A DNA stretch of 64,000 nucleotides from Nipponacmea schrenckii (lineage: Eukaryota; Mollusca; Gastropoda; Lottiidae), in the NCBI GenBank assembly GCA_030562195.1, contig CM060202.1:6882001-6946000 (forward strand). The letters are read 5' to 3'. Position 1 is the first letter of the stretch. Each line of letters starts with the position of its first letter. A program made the position numbers and the translations under genes. The notes beneath the pieces are model-generated. The model made no database searches, was not told the DNA's origin, and worked only from the letters and a program-made list of their open reading frames with translations. This document shows positions 53,401-61,830 of this stretch, piece by piece.

Positions 53401-53884
53401 GGAAGAATATAAGATAAAATTAAACTTGAATATTGAGAATCAGACAAAAAATTTGACACATAATGCAGGTTTTCACATGTGCTCTTGTTTTTATTAAACA
53501 GATATTAAAGGTGAATAATAGAGTTTTGTTTATATATAACCACTGTCATGCAACACCAAATATGACAGAAAAAGATCACACAGTTTATTTAAGGTATTAT
53601 GATAAAACAGTCAAATGTTTTGATTAGTATTTTGGTAACCTGAAAGGTGATGATGTACGGCTATTAGTTTTAGTACTTTTCTGTTGTTCCATCATCAGAA
53701 AGTAAGTCAGTAATCTAAACAAAGGGAGATTATTTCACTCGGTTTACAACAGATGGGAGCTGTTTAATAGTTATCTTACCTTTAGCAATAAAGAGTTCCA
53801 AGACTAACGTAATTACTATGATAAACTTTTGTAATCCGTCTGTAAACGATGTTCCCGCTCTTTTCCTGACTTCCATACTTGATT
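29294..53884 (-). CDS. KIRREL: Gene B: Kirre/NEPH-like adhesion receptor, complete
   Basis: Twelve coding exons on the minus strand give 2067 coding bases, 688 residues, with consistent phases and GT-AG borders. Layout: signal peptide (about 1-32), Ig1 33-145 (Cys58, Trp69, Cys123), Ig2 146-248 (Cys170, Trp183, Cys227), Ig3 about 248-335, Ig4 about 335-420, Ig5 about 420-519, TM about 525-547, tail 548-688. Ig1 has the Kirre/NEPH hallmarks LQWTKD-like ([11 protein letters not shown]), PRYSMIG, GEYNLQI and YQCQVGATE. The C-terminus ATNV matches a class I PDZ ligand, as in vertebrate NEPH proteins (THV). In known animals these proteins mediate homophilic and nephrin/SNS-type heterophilic adhesion in myoblast fusion, filtration barriers and axon sorting. 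The protein is somewhat shorter than vertebrate relatives, mainly in the tail. Family assignment is firm; orthology to one paralogue is not. Confidence 0.93.
29739..29866 (-). CDS. KIRREL: KIRREL exon 11: cytoplasmic tail
   Basis: Phase 0 to phase 2. Encodes [18 protein letters not shown], then [15 protein letters not shown]. Acceptor TTATTACAG, donor GTAGGC. An intronic minisatellite begins about 15 bases upstream of the acceptor and is open in frame with the exon. Confidence 0.85.
29881..30640. repeat. Minisatellite in KIRREL intron 10
   Basis: About 12 imperfect copies of a ~58-base unit with ACATTGTTTTTATAAACATT, GTATTCAAATACATTGTG and TTTAAAAACAAATAACATT. It starts about 15 bases from the exon 11 acceptor and on the minus strand is open for long runs ([15 protein letters not shown]). 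Confidence 0.9.
30833..30981 (-). CDS. KIRREL: KIRREL exon 10: cytoplasmic tail
   Basis: Phase 1 to phase 0. Acidic and Ser/Tyr-rich: SYTDTDSST, then [14 protein letters not shown] and [10 protein letters not shown]. Tyr motifs such as YEDV could be SH2 ligands when phosphorylated; NEPH tails are known tyrosine-kinase substrates, but these particular sites are inferred. Acceptor TTTTTTAG, donor GTAAGT. Confidence 0.88.
31249..31485. repeat. Two-copy duplication in KIRREL intron 9
   Basis: Copies at about 31252 and 31374 share ATTCTGAAGCTTTCCAAAAA, GACATGAAAACAAAGCTGAG and TATGATAGCCAAC, spaced about 122 bases. Confidence 0.85.
31849..31971 (-). CDS. KIRREL: KIRREL exon 9: transmembrane segment
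   Basis: Phase 1 to phase 1, 123 bases. Encodes [15 protein letters not shown], a helix running to CVLYHRY, and the start of the tail (KSSDSNSVL). Acceptor ATTTCAG at 31974-31972, donor GTAGGT. The first ~50 bases with the acceptor are repeated about eleven times in tandem in intron 8. Confidence 0.9.
31975..32790. repeat. Tandem copies of the KIRREL exon 9 acceptor plus exon start
   Basis: Read on the minus strand, each unit is TTTATATTTCAG followed by TTGTACCACCATTACCCTAT, then AATAAGTGGTGTTGTAGATGG and a return to the next acceptor. The element TTGTACC...GGTGTTGT is the start of exon 9 ([12 protein letters not shown]). Acceptor positions (ACTG on +) are near 32042, 32107, 32172, 32237, 32302, 32367, 32432, 32501, 32566, 32631 and 32700: period 65, occasionally 69. 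A short inverted copy follows at about 32763-32790. Confidence 0.92.
32913..33209 (-). CDS. KIRREL: KIRREL exon 8: Ig5
   Basis: Phase 1 to phase 1, 297 bases. Begins [17 protein letters not shown]; core residues [11 protein letters not shown] and [15 protein letters not shown]. Acceptor TTGCAG; donor GTAATG, which is weaker than the others in this gene. The next intron contains the partial-exon array. Confidence 0.9.
33492..33746 (-). CDS. KIRREL: KIRREL exon 7: Ig4
   Basis: Phase 1 to phase 1. Begins (Y)[17 protein letters not shown], then [15 protein letters not shown] and [11 protein letters not shown]. The GPRF start after DVH is typical of the Ig3/Ig4 boundary in this family. Acceptor TTTTTCAG, donor GTAAGT. 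Confidence 0.92.
33946..34140 (-). mobile_element. SINE family 1, 5'-truncated, with target-site duplication
   Basis: Matches the 3' part of the SINE at 6948, ending in the GATGAAATGAATGG tail. Flanked by ACAAAATGGCAGTTGCAAA at 33923-33941 and ACAAAAATGGCAGTTGCAAA at 34141-34160, a target-site duplication typical of LINE-driven insertion. Lies in KIRREL intron 6. Confidence 0.88.
34198..34349 (-). CDS. KIRREL: KIRREL exon 6: second half of Ig3
   Basis: Phase 2 to phase 1. Encodes [14 protein letters not shown], then [12 protein letters not shown] with the F-strand Cys and RSYRLDVH at the G strand. Acceptor TTTTCAG, donor GTAAGT. Confidence 0.9.
34556..34809 (-). mobile_element. SINE family 1, second copy, with target-site duplication
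   Basis: In KIRREL intron 5, only about 80 bases from exon 5. Flanked by TCTGACATGATTCAAA (34540-34555) and TCTGATATGATTCAAA (34810-34825), one mismatch. The tRNA-like head is missing. Confidence 0.85.
34888..34996 (-). CDS. KIRREL: KIRREL exon 5: first half of Ig3
   Basis: Starts in phase 1 and ends in phase 2 after ITWK. Encodes [19 protein letters not shown], then FSC and the core Trp. Acceptor TTTTAG, donor GTAAGT. Exons 5 and 6 together total 261 bases, keeping frame. Confidence 0.9.
35164..35268. repeat. Short minisatellite in KIRREL intron 4
   Basis: About six copies of a 14-15 base TATTGTTTATCCTA-type unit. Confidence 0.85.
35269..36715. other. KIRREL intron 4 remainder
   Basis: No exon recognised on either strand. 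36040-36170 is less AT-rich than its surroundings (for example GACCCCCGGCAAGGCGAG) but has no identifiable function. Confidence 0.4.
36716..37024 (-). CDS. KIRREL: KIRREL exon 4: Ig2
   Basis: Whole domain in one phase 1 exon. It begins [11 protein letters not shown] and has [13 protein letters not shown] and KIKC as the Ig core. Acceptor ATTTCAG, donor GTAAGT. No sign of degeneration. Confidence 0.92.
37735..38064. repeat. Two-copy direct duplication, 170-bp spacing, KIRREL intron 3
   Basis: Copies start at AGACGTACAACATGGC (37737 and 37907). Both continue through CTCAACAGAAG, TAGGAGTTGGT, ACTGAATATAGTAAATATCA and AAACCAAAAGCGAGGGTG with few differences, so the duplication is fairly recent. 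Confidence 0.92.
38065..39051. other. KIRREL intron 3, part
   Basis: Plain AT-rich intron; nothing recognised. Confidence 0.4.
39052..39485. repeat. ~26-bp minisatellite in KIRREL intron 3
   Basis: About 16 copies of CTTCTCTTCTGAACTAAATC plus ATCAG, CT-rich on the + strand. Variants alternate TGAACTAA, TGAAGTAA and TAAATTGA. Confidence 0.93.
39486..41028. other. KIRREL intron 3, part
   Basis: AT-rich; a short direct repeat TTGATAGCAAGGGTATAT occurs near 40384-40420. No exon seen. Confidence 0.4.
41029..41319 (+). mobile_element. tRNA-derived SINE (family 2)
   Basis: Head GGCGAGGTTCTTTAGCACAA with an A-box-like TTAGCACAAATCGGTTAGAG at 41040; a weak B-box candidate is GGTTACGTCGAAC at 41089. 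The body includes TAAATGGGTATGGATAATAT and CCAAGAGGTTTGG, shared with 45660-45826. Antisense to KIRREL, intron 3. Confidence 0.65.
41320..42738. other. KIRREL intron 3, part next to exon 3
   Basis: AT-rich intron; nothing recognised. Confidence 0.4.
42739..42861 (-). CDS. KIRREL: KIRREL exon 3: second part of Ig1
   Basis: Phase 1 to phase 1. Encodes [20 protein letters not shown] and then [18 protein letters not shown], the E-to-G strands that close Ig1 and a family signature. Acceptor CCTAG, donor GTAAGT. Confidence 0.93.
42862..44969. other. KIRREL intron 2, part
   Basis: AT-rich intron with only short chance ORFs; nothing recognised. Confidence 0.4.
44970..45135 (-). mobile_element. SINE family 1, third truncated copy
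   Basis: AATGAAATGAATGGAGTTTT, CTGCACCTTATGGGCTAATG, GCATAAGCCTACTCTTTTTG and CACAGCCTGAAGCACACAAG match the copy at 33946. In KIRREL intron 2. Target duplication not clear. Confidence 0.8.
45660..45826 (+). mobile_element. SINE family 2, 5'-truncated copy
   Basis: Over about 165 bases it is nearly the same as the 3' half of 41029-41319, including GGGAAAGATCAATGCCAAGA and CCAGCTGGTAGAAAGGATC. Confidence 0.8.
45827..48432. other. KIRREL intron 2, part
   Basis: AT-rich intron; no exon or repeat recognised. Confidence 0.4.
48433..48722. mobile_element. TTAA MITE family B, copy in KIRREL intron 2
   Basis: Flanked by TTAA on both sides (48429-48432, 48723-48726). Left end AGGGATACTGCATCTTAG, right end CTAAGACCTATTATCCCT. 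The centre carries the palindrome AAACGCTTAAT/ATTAAGCGTTT. No coding capacity. Confidence 0.8.
49123..49277. mobile_element. MITE family A, copy 4
   Basis: About 155 bp in KIRREL intron 2; begins GGGACCTGTTTTACAAAATT and ends TTTTCGTGAAACAGGCTCC. Confidence 0.85.
49997..50066. mobile_element. Probable short deletion derivative of MITE family B
   Basis: TTAAAGTGATATTGATAGC at the left and GACTGTATCACTTGA at the right resemble the two ends of the 14793 copy, with the middle missing. Confidence 0.35.
50280..50492 (-). CDS. KIRREL: KIRREL exon 2: first part of Ig1
   Basis: Phase 1 to phase 1. Encodes [18 protein letters not shown], the B-strand Cys (ILKC) and the C-strand Trp in VQWTKD, then FALGIDR and YPRYSMIG, which are diagnostic of the Kirre/NEPH first domain. 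Donor GTAAGT. Ig1 is split by the 7.4-kb intron 2. Confidence 0.93.
50493..53237. other. KIRREL intron 1, main part
   Basis: No exon or repeat seen; short ORFs on both strands look like chance. First introns often hold enhancers, but nothing here can be called. Confidence 0.4.
53238..53399. mobile_element. MITE family A, copy 5
   Basis: About 162 bp in KIRREL intron 1. Left end changed to GGCCCCTATTTCATAAAATT; right end TTTTCGTGAAACAGGCTCC intact. Confidence 0.8.
53780..53884 (-). CDS. KIRREL: KIRREL exon 1: start codon and signal peptide
   Basis: ATG at 53876-53874. The residues begin [11 protein letters not shown] and contain the hydrophobic core [14 protein letters not shown] before donor GTAAG (53779 downward), phase 1. 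Just upstream, the minus strand reads CATTATTTCAG ending at 53885, a plausible acceptor. The eight bases before the ATG may therefore begin this exon, with a further 5' UTR exon upstream. That upstream exon was not located. Confidence 0.85.
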
Positions 53885-56800
53885 CTGAAATAATGAGAAA
53901 TTCTGTCTGATTAAATTAACCATAAAACTCAGCCGAATAATAAACATACTCCACTAGGTAATAATTTGAATTTAGATACCTTAGAACTCTCTTAAACAGA
54001 AGGTAAAAAAAGATGTTATCAGTTGTGATATCCTCACCATGTGTCGATTAACCATGATGATCAGATTTCTAAACTTAGATCACCGAGCCTAGTGTCAGGA
54101 ATTAAAACCCCACTCTCTTCCCGTCCAGATTTTTTTAATACAAAATGGTCGACATTGTAACAGTACGATAATAAAATCTATCACCTGTAGCCTACTATGT
54201 TTCACAAATAAAGGTTGATTCATAGACGCCTATCATTTCATCAAAATGGCTATTTTATACCTCCACCATTTACTTTCCCTTCAATTTTGATTTCTTCAGA
54301 AACATGTGTGTTTTATATTATATAAACAAAATGCCTCTTATCTAAGACAGCAAATATCATAACTGAACTTTCTGAAAGTAAAAAATAAACGTGTGTAGTC
54401 TTAAATTAGAATTGTGAATTCTTAAGTGGCTCTATTAAAAACTAAGCATTTTGTAAACTAAAGAACCTGTGTTGGAAAATAGAGCTAATACTGAACATAA
54501 GCAGTTCATTGATTAGCCTGTTCAACATTTAATAATTTTGAAATCTAGTTTCTCAGGTATGTTTTATAAAGATTCTAATACAAGTTATTTGTGGAATAGT
54601 TTTGGCCTCAATATGCAATGCCTGATCTAACAATGTTGTCTGCATCTTATGTTTTGGGTCATTTAATATTTAACTTGACCAATGATCTTTCAAACAATCT
54701 AGTGACTTTCTTACAATATGTACAGAATTCTGAGATACTCATTGTTAAAACATTGACTTTGATTGTATCATATACATCTACAAGTGTTTTTCATGGATGG
54801 CATTAAATATTTTAGTCTTAGAATCCAAATCTGTATCAAAACTTCAGAGAACTTAATTCATATAAGAATCTTGTCAGATCATGGATGGCAAGAGTAAGTA
54901 ACCAACTGAAAAAAATAGGGAACGAGACTTCCAGATCTGGGGCCTTATTCTTGAAAACGTAAGATAAAATCCAGATTTTATGAAATACAGTAATCTCATT
55001 GGATACTTAATCAAAGGTTAAAAATGATTTTAGTAATTAACCAATCAAATAACAGATACACTAAAATCAACTCAACGTTTCCATGCCCACAATGCATTCT
55101 ATTTATTTGGTTCTTCAATTTTCGATAAACTCATTTCAGACTAGAGACTGGAAATACAGTAAAAATGGCTGCACTGTCAAAATGCTATAGAAAGTGAGAT
55201 TCTTTAAGATATCAATCACTATTAAAGTGAGATTTTCAACAAAAATTCCATTTACACTTTATATTTTCTACTTTCATTTTATTTTCTACTTTCATTTTAA
55301 TTTTTAGCAATTTATTTACTTTAATAACATAGTTAATCTTAAAAGGATGCAATATTCTTTATCTCTTATTTTTCACTTATGGGGTGGTTTTATTACACCT
55401 TTTTATCACAAAATTCAAAGTCAAGTTTTTATATTTTCATAGCTCCATTGAGAGGCTTAAGCTTCTCTTTTCAAAGTGAGAGGAAAAAGTCTAAATTACC
55501 AAACTGAATATAAAATTTCAAAATTTAATCACAAGCGACTAGACATGAAAATTCTACTTGAAAATTACACAAGGCTTATTTTCTTCAATTTCAAGTTTCT
55601 CCCAATTCACAGACTATATTACACCAATGAAATAAAGAGTCTAGTTATCCTACTATAGATCAATATATTTGGGTGCCAAGGAATCAGTTGTGCAGACTCC
55701 ATTGTTGTTTTTCTGACTATGTTTTGACAGCTAAAATTGATTTTAATAGCTGTAGATGACATTGATGAAGATATAAATATGATCTTATATAATAATGTTA
55801 TCAAGTTGTTCGTCTAGTCAAATTGCCAAAAACCTTGTGAAAGAAAACTAATCAAGTGTCTGATTCACACCATGCTAGACTTCTACGCGATTCAATATAC
55901 CATTGATGGATTTCAGATTGGCTTTTATTTAAGCTGATTGTAATGAATTAACTGTTATACTGTATTATCATGTAAGATATATATATTCAAAGAGGTATAA
56001 GCTTTACTTATATTAACAATATTTTACCTATCTTTATCCCTTTTCAAATTACAATCAAACATAGAGTTCTCCAGCAATGATACAAGTTATTATTGTTACT
56101 GGAATAGTTTATAGACTAACTTTCAGGATATATTAACATTCTCCTCCAGGATATTTTACAGATATCGTGAAAACATTGGTCTGATTTGGAGGTGAATAAC
56201 TGTATTTCCACTGAGGTTCAACACATTTGAACTTTCCTTTGTCGCTGTATATAACTGTACATCGCTAATCCTAGTTACATCACTAGTATACAGAAGAGGT
56301 GAATTGTATTTTTCTTCTCTTTGATTCGATATTTATTAATTAACAATTCTTTATTTTCTCATGAACAAAATTTAACTTTCAATTAAACAAAGGTCTTGTA
56401 AATTGGAGTTGGCAAGAGAGTGTGACTTTGTGATCAAGACTAAAGTCGCTCAAGAAATCAGTGTAAAAGCAGTATGTTCTGCAATTAAGCTATCTTTAGA
56501 GCAATTCTCAGTGGAAATGTGGTCATAAATGGCCCTGATGTGACTAAAGCCTAAACATCAACTGTGCATTGGTGTTAAATTGTTGTAGACCTGGAATCAT
56601 AGTTTGATTTTAAAAAGTAATATAGATATTAAAATCCAGCTCTAATAGCTTGTCAAGTAAATATTAGAAAATCTATCTTTTTAATTTGTGCGTTTGGAAA
56701 GCAGCGTGATTAAATTTTTTATTCTACATAGAACATGTATCAATAAAATTCTTGAATTCTTAGAATAACAAAAACCACCCTATAGAAATCTTTCTCCAGA

Positions 56801-57299
56801 TTTTGAACAAGTTGGGAAATCCATGAAATAGTTTCCTAGCTGAATATTGAAAATGTCAATATGGCCTAATTTTGATTAATCAAATTGGCGAATGCAACAT
56901 TGCCATGTGGAATTACGGTAAAATGATGAGAGAGCAAATAAATGTAATAAGAAGACCAGAAGTTTTATATTCTCAAGTTCAATATCCAAATGGCTTCCAC
57001 AGGGTCCCATCTATCAAACCTAAAGTGACATATTTTCAAACAACAGGATAGCCGTTGCCAACAGACAGCCCATCATGGCAGAAAGTATCAAGATTAATCA
57101 ACCATATAAACATGGCCGACATTTGAATAATCAGAAATCTACAGCACTGTATCAATACTACAATACCATATGAAGAAATGTTTTTGAATGTATTGTTTTA
57201 ACAAAATATTCAAATAAGAATCCCAAATTAATAATATGATTAGCAGTACATTCTGCAAACTTCAAGAAAGTTGAATTTCAATCACTTTTTAACCTTTTT
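53885..57299. other. Upstream region of KIRREL
   Basis: Expected to hold the promoter and possibly a 5' UTR exon on the minus strand; no TATA box or core element can be named with confidence. One decayed MITE lies at 54940-55080. Confidence 0.35.
54940..55080. mobile_element. Decayed MITE family A, copy 6
   Basis: Aligns over AGATTTTATGAAATACAGTA, TTTTAGTAATTAACCAATC and ACACTAAAATCAACTCAACG, with ends reduced to GGCCTTATTCTTGAAAACG. Older than the other copies. Confidence 0.55.
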
Positions 57300-57301
57300 A
57301 A

Positions 57302-57767
57302 AGGGATAATAGGCGTTAGAACGAACATAAAATTTTAAGTTCACTCAAATTTGGACAATAACAGTATATACCCATCAGTGGACTTACCTATACATCAAAA
57401 TCCCTCTAAAATCCGATAAATCCCCAAAATAAAGTAGTTAATCATAAAACGCTTGAGCCATCCATCAAGCGATTTTTAAATCGTGTAAATATAAAGGGAA
57501 GTAACTCTAACATGTGAGTTTTCACGCGTCCTTGACCCCTACTGTTGAATTCCACAATGATGTTTAAGCGTTGATTTACCAGACGCTTTTATTCTCAAAC
57601 TGAATGGAATCGTCGCTGGCTCACTTTTTTTTAAAATTCCGAATATATTTTTATTGTGGCTTTTTAAAATTTGGTAAAGTGTGGGATGCATACTTATTTA
57701 ACTAATAGTCAATATGAAACACAAATATTACACGTAGGACGAGTGTATTCTAACGCCTATTATCCCT
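57302..57767. mobile_element. TTAA-flanked MITE with perfect inverted ends
   Basis: Flanked by TTAA on both sides. Left end AGGGATAATAGGCGTTAGAA, right end its exact inverse TTCTAACGCCTATTATCCCT. TTAA duplications are characteristic of piggyBac-type transposition, although these ends do not start with the usual CCC. No transposase ORF. Same family as 14793, 48433 and 8251. Confidence 0.85.
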
Positions 57768-58062
57768 TTAACACAGTTTAAAAATCAACATTGTTGCAGA
57801 TAATGACTTTTGCGGCACCAACTGGCTAGAATGTTCCGTGTTGTGTCATTCCAGAAGTTCACAGTCAGCTGTCCACTTATCTTGTTCCATACTTTTGGAA
57901 ATTCGTTTGTTCTAAAAGTGTTTCTTGAAACCTTACTTAATTTCACTTTCTTGTGGCAGTATACGGTGTCAGGTTTATTTTTCGCTTCTTGACTTTTTAG
58001 CTTTATGTTTCTAATACATGTTTTAGGTTGGGTTGTGTAACTTTTAATTTAGTTAGGTTCAC

Positions 58063-58178
58063 ATGGTTCTGGATCCTGATACTTCACATTATTCTGGATC
58101 CTGATACTTCACATTGTTCTGGATCCTGATACTTCACAATGTTCTGGATCCTGATACTTCACATTGTTCTGGATCCAA
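58063..58178. repeat. 25-bp minisatellite
   Basis: Five near-identical copies of TTCTGGATCCTGATACTTCA followed by CATTG. Confidence 0.93.
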
Positions 58179-59072
58179 TAACATATAGTCATTCAATTCT
58201 ATATAACTTGTTAATATCCTTTTTAAAAACAATTTGATTTTCTGAAAAATTTAGACTCAGAGTCAGAGTTCAATTTCTTTGGTCGTCACCTTAATTCTTA
58301 TACAAGATTGAACTTTTATTTTCAAAGCATCTGTCCTCTCATGTCAACATTAGATAAGCCCTTGACAGTATTAGGGAGGTTGGAAGTCCTACAGAAAAAC
58401 TGACTGCCAGTATGTTTTTTGATCCAACACGAGTTTGTAAAATATCTATAGTTAATTAATATATTCCTTCTGCTTTGGATCAGTCAAAATTATTTGGCGT
58501 TTTTTATTTCAGAAACTCAATTCAAGAATTGAACTGCCTTACCGTAAGTGAATAAATCTTTGACCTTGAATTCCTAAGCATTCTTTTCTATAGTCCCAGA
58601 ATACTATACATCATTATTTGTTTATATTACAACGCCATGTTTGAAATTAAAGAATTTCTTCTTTCAAGACCATCTTAAACATTGTTAGATAAAAACTAAA
58701 CACCAAATGGTGGTATATACTGGTGTATATAAAATCTTATCTTTTAATTGAGAGATGTTCCGTTTTTAAAATGCCATCAAGGCAACGAGGCATTCATTAA
58801 AATTTGGTTGAAGTGGAGACCAGGTGTTGTTATGATCAATATGAACATCTATAGTACTAAAATATTCCACTATAAGTTATATGAGATGACTTGAGGAACT
58901 GACCTATATCATATCATATATTTGAGTGGCAACTTGAGGCAAAATAATAAATCCTATGGTAATGAGTGACCTAAAATATCTCCATTTACTGGCTCATGGG
59001 TATTGTTTTGACATTTGGTCCTCCTACAATTTGGTAAAGATATAAACTGCGCTTCGACTTATAATTGTGAAG
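58179..59072. other. Non-coding stretch
   Basis: AT-rich; nothing recognised. Confidence 0.4.
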
Positions 59073-59372
59073 AAAAGCTAGCTTTGAAGCTGTGTTTCAA
59101 CTTAGTTTATCTGGTTCCCGCAACACTTTAGTCTTGATCAAAAATTCGAACATTATAATTGACATCTTGCCATGTAAAAGACTACCGATGTTGCATGTGC
59201 AATCGTAACACTAGTAGGCCCCTATTGCCGAAAGAGAAAAAGGATGGCTTTTTGCATGTCCAATGAGTTTATAAGCTGGCTTTCATTTGGCTTCCCGATA
59301 AATCACCAAATGAGAAAAGTGGATTTTGGGGCAATTTAACAAGCTAGCTGAGAGCCCACTTTTTGGGCATAA
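59073..59372. mobile_element. Dispersed repeat family C, second copy
   Basis: Matches 21937-22284 at AAAGCTAGCTTT, TTTATCTGG, TTTAGTCTTGATCAAAA and GCTTTCATTTGGCTTCCC; substantially diverged. Confidence 0.55.
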
Positions 59373-59759
59373 TTAAGAGGCATAATTAATTTCACATCAG
59401 TTAAAATGTACAAGCATTATTAAGAACTATTATATCTGTGAACAGTTCCATTCATTATTCAATCAAACATTTTACTGTAAATATAACAAAATAATTTAAA
59501 AGGAGAAAACATTTTCTCTCAATTAACCATATTTATCTGAATAGCTTTGATCAGTTTTGAAAGGAGATATTATTTAGTGATGCTTTTTATAAAGTCTGCC
59601 TGAATTGAATTCAGTAGGTTTAATAGTCACTGTTTGTTTGGGTTTTTTTTTTTTCAAATTTTATTTAAACTATAATGAACAGTTTTAAAAAGGATCCATC
59701 AAGATTATTTAAAATTTTCATATCGAATGCAGAACAATATTGAATAAATTTGAAAAAAA

Positions 59760-61560
59760 TAACTAGATTGCAAGGTGAATTGTGTTTTAATAGTTTTCAT
59801 CAAAATATCTTCAAATTACCAATCATGGTATAAAACTGTCTAAGAAATGTATTTAGCAGTGTTTAAAAGTGTTCATCACATTTAAGTCACACTACCTAAT
59901 AGCTAGTTGAATTGCATTTTAAAAACAAAAAAAAAATTTAAAAAAAAATTTTGTCTATGGAATTGTATTGAGAGGTGTTTAAAAGTGTTAATTAAGTTTA
60001 AAAGTTAAATTAAGTCAAACTACTAGATTGCAAGATGAATTGTGTTAAACAGTTTTAAAAGTTTTCATCAAAATATCTTCAATTTACTAAATTGTCTATG
60101 GAAATGAGCAGTGTTTAAAAGTGTTCATCACAATTAAATTACAGAACCAAATTGCAAGTTGAATTGTGTTTAACAGTTTTATAAGTTTTTTTGTCTATGA
60201 AAATGCTTTGAGCAGTGTTTAAAAAGTGTTCATCATAATTAAGTCAAGTACCAAATTGCAACTTGAATTGTGCTTAACAGTTTGAAAAATTTTGAAATTA
60301 CCAATCATGGTTTAAAATCGTCTATGGAAATATATTGAGAACTATTAAAAGTGTTCATCGCAATTAAGTCAAACTACTTGCAAGTTGAATTGTGTTAAAC
60401 AGTTTTAAAAGTTTTCAAATTACCAATCATGGTTTAAAATTGTCTATGGAAATATATTGAGAACTATTAAAAGTGTTCATCATAATTAAGTCAAGTACCA
60501 AATTGCAACTTGAATTGTGCTTAACAGTTTTAAAAGTTTTTTTGTCTATGAAAATGTTTCGAGCTGTGTTTAAAAGTGTTCATCATAATTAAGTCAAGTA
60601 CCAAATTCCAAGTTGAACTGTGTTTAAGAGTTTTAAAAGATTTTTGTCTATGGAAATATTGAGAACTATTAAAAAGTGTTCATCACAATTAAGTCACAGA
60701 ACCAAATTGCAAGTTGAACTGTGTTTAAGAGTTTTATAAAGTATTGAGAACTATTAAAAAGTGTTCATCACAATTAAGTCACAGAACCAAATTGCAAGTT
60801 GAACTGTGTTTAAGAGTTTTAAAAGATTTTTGTCTATGGAACTGTATTGAGAACTATTAAAAAGTGTTCATCACAATTAAGTCACAGAACTAAATTGCAA
60901 GTTGAACTGTGTTTAAGAGTTTTAAAAGATTTTTGTCTATGGAACTGTATTGAGAACTATTAAAAAGTGTTCATCACAATTAAGTCACAGAACCAAATTG
61001 CAAGTTGAATTGTGTTTTAGAGTTTTAAAAGTTTTTTGTCTATGGAAATATTGAGAACTATTAAAAAGTGTTCATCACAATTAAGTCACAAACCAAATTG
61101 CAAGTTGAACTGTGTTTAAGAGTTTTAAAAGATTTTTGTCTATGGAACTGTATTGAGAACTATTAAAAAGTGTTCATCACAATTAAGTCACAGAACCAAA
61201 TTGCAAGTTGAATTGTGTTTTAGAGTTTTAAAAGTTTTTTTTCTATGGAATGTATTGAGAACTATTAAAAAGTGTTCATCACAATTAAGTCACAAACCAA
61301 ATTGCAAGTTGAACTTTTGTTTAAGAGTTTTAAAAGATTTTTTTTCTATGGAATGTATTGAGAACTATTAAAAAGTGTTCATCACAATAAAGTCACAGAA
61401 CCAAATTGCAAGTTGAACTTTTGTTTAAGAGTTTTTTTTTAAATATTGAGAACTATTAAAAAGTGTTCATCACAATTAAGTCACAGAACCAAATTGCAAG
61501 TTGAACCCGTGTTTAAGAGTTTTTTTGTCTATTGAAATGTATTGAGCAAGTATTAAAAAA
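59760..61560. repeat. ~102-bp tandem array
   Basis: About 16 copies built on GTGTTCATCACAATTAAGTC, CAAATTGCAAGTTGAACTGT, GTTTAAGAGTTTTAAAAG and TCTATGGAA...TATTGAGAACTATT. GTGTTCATC recurs at 60864, 60967, 61068, 61170, 61272 and 61375, steps of 101-103. Left copies are more diverged and irregular. One more unit lies at 62704-62810 beyond a transposon remnant. Confidence 0.93.
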
Positions 61561-61830
61561 TCTTTATCATAATTAGTTTAGAAACCAAGTTGTGTTAAAC
61601 AGTTTTCTAGGATCTTCAAAAATTTTATGTCAATATGAAATAGTTGAGATTTTTATTTTAAATTTTTCATCCATTTATTTGAAAATCAATAAACCTGGTA
61701 ATTTAGAAGTTTAAAAAATTTATAATTTGTTGTTATAAAGTGTTAAATGATGCAACTTTTTATTGTCTAAGATTTAAGTACTAGTTTCTGGAATTTTATT
61801 ATTTAAAGCCAAATAACATTTAAATTTCAT
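61540..61830. repeat. Array end plus flank, duplicated at 62800-63140
   Basis: AGTATTAAAAAATCTTxATC, ATTTTTATTTTAAATTTTTC, GAAAATCAATAAACCxxGTAAT and TTTATTATTTAAA recur in the same order at 62800-63140, about 1.25 kb on. The left copy stops abruptly at 61830. Confidence 0.85.
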
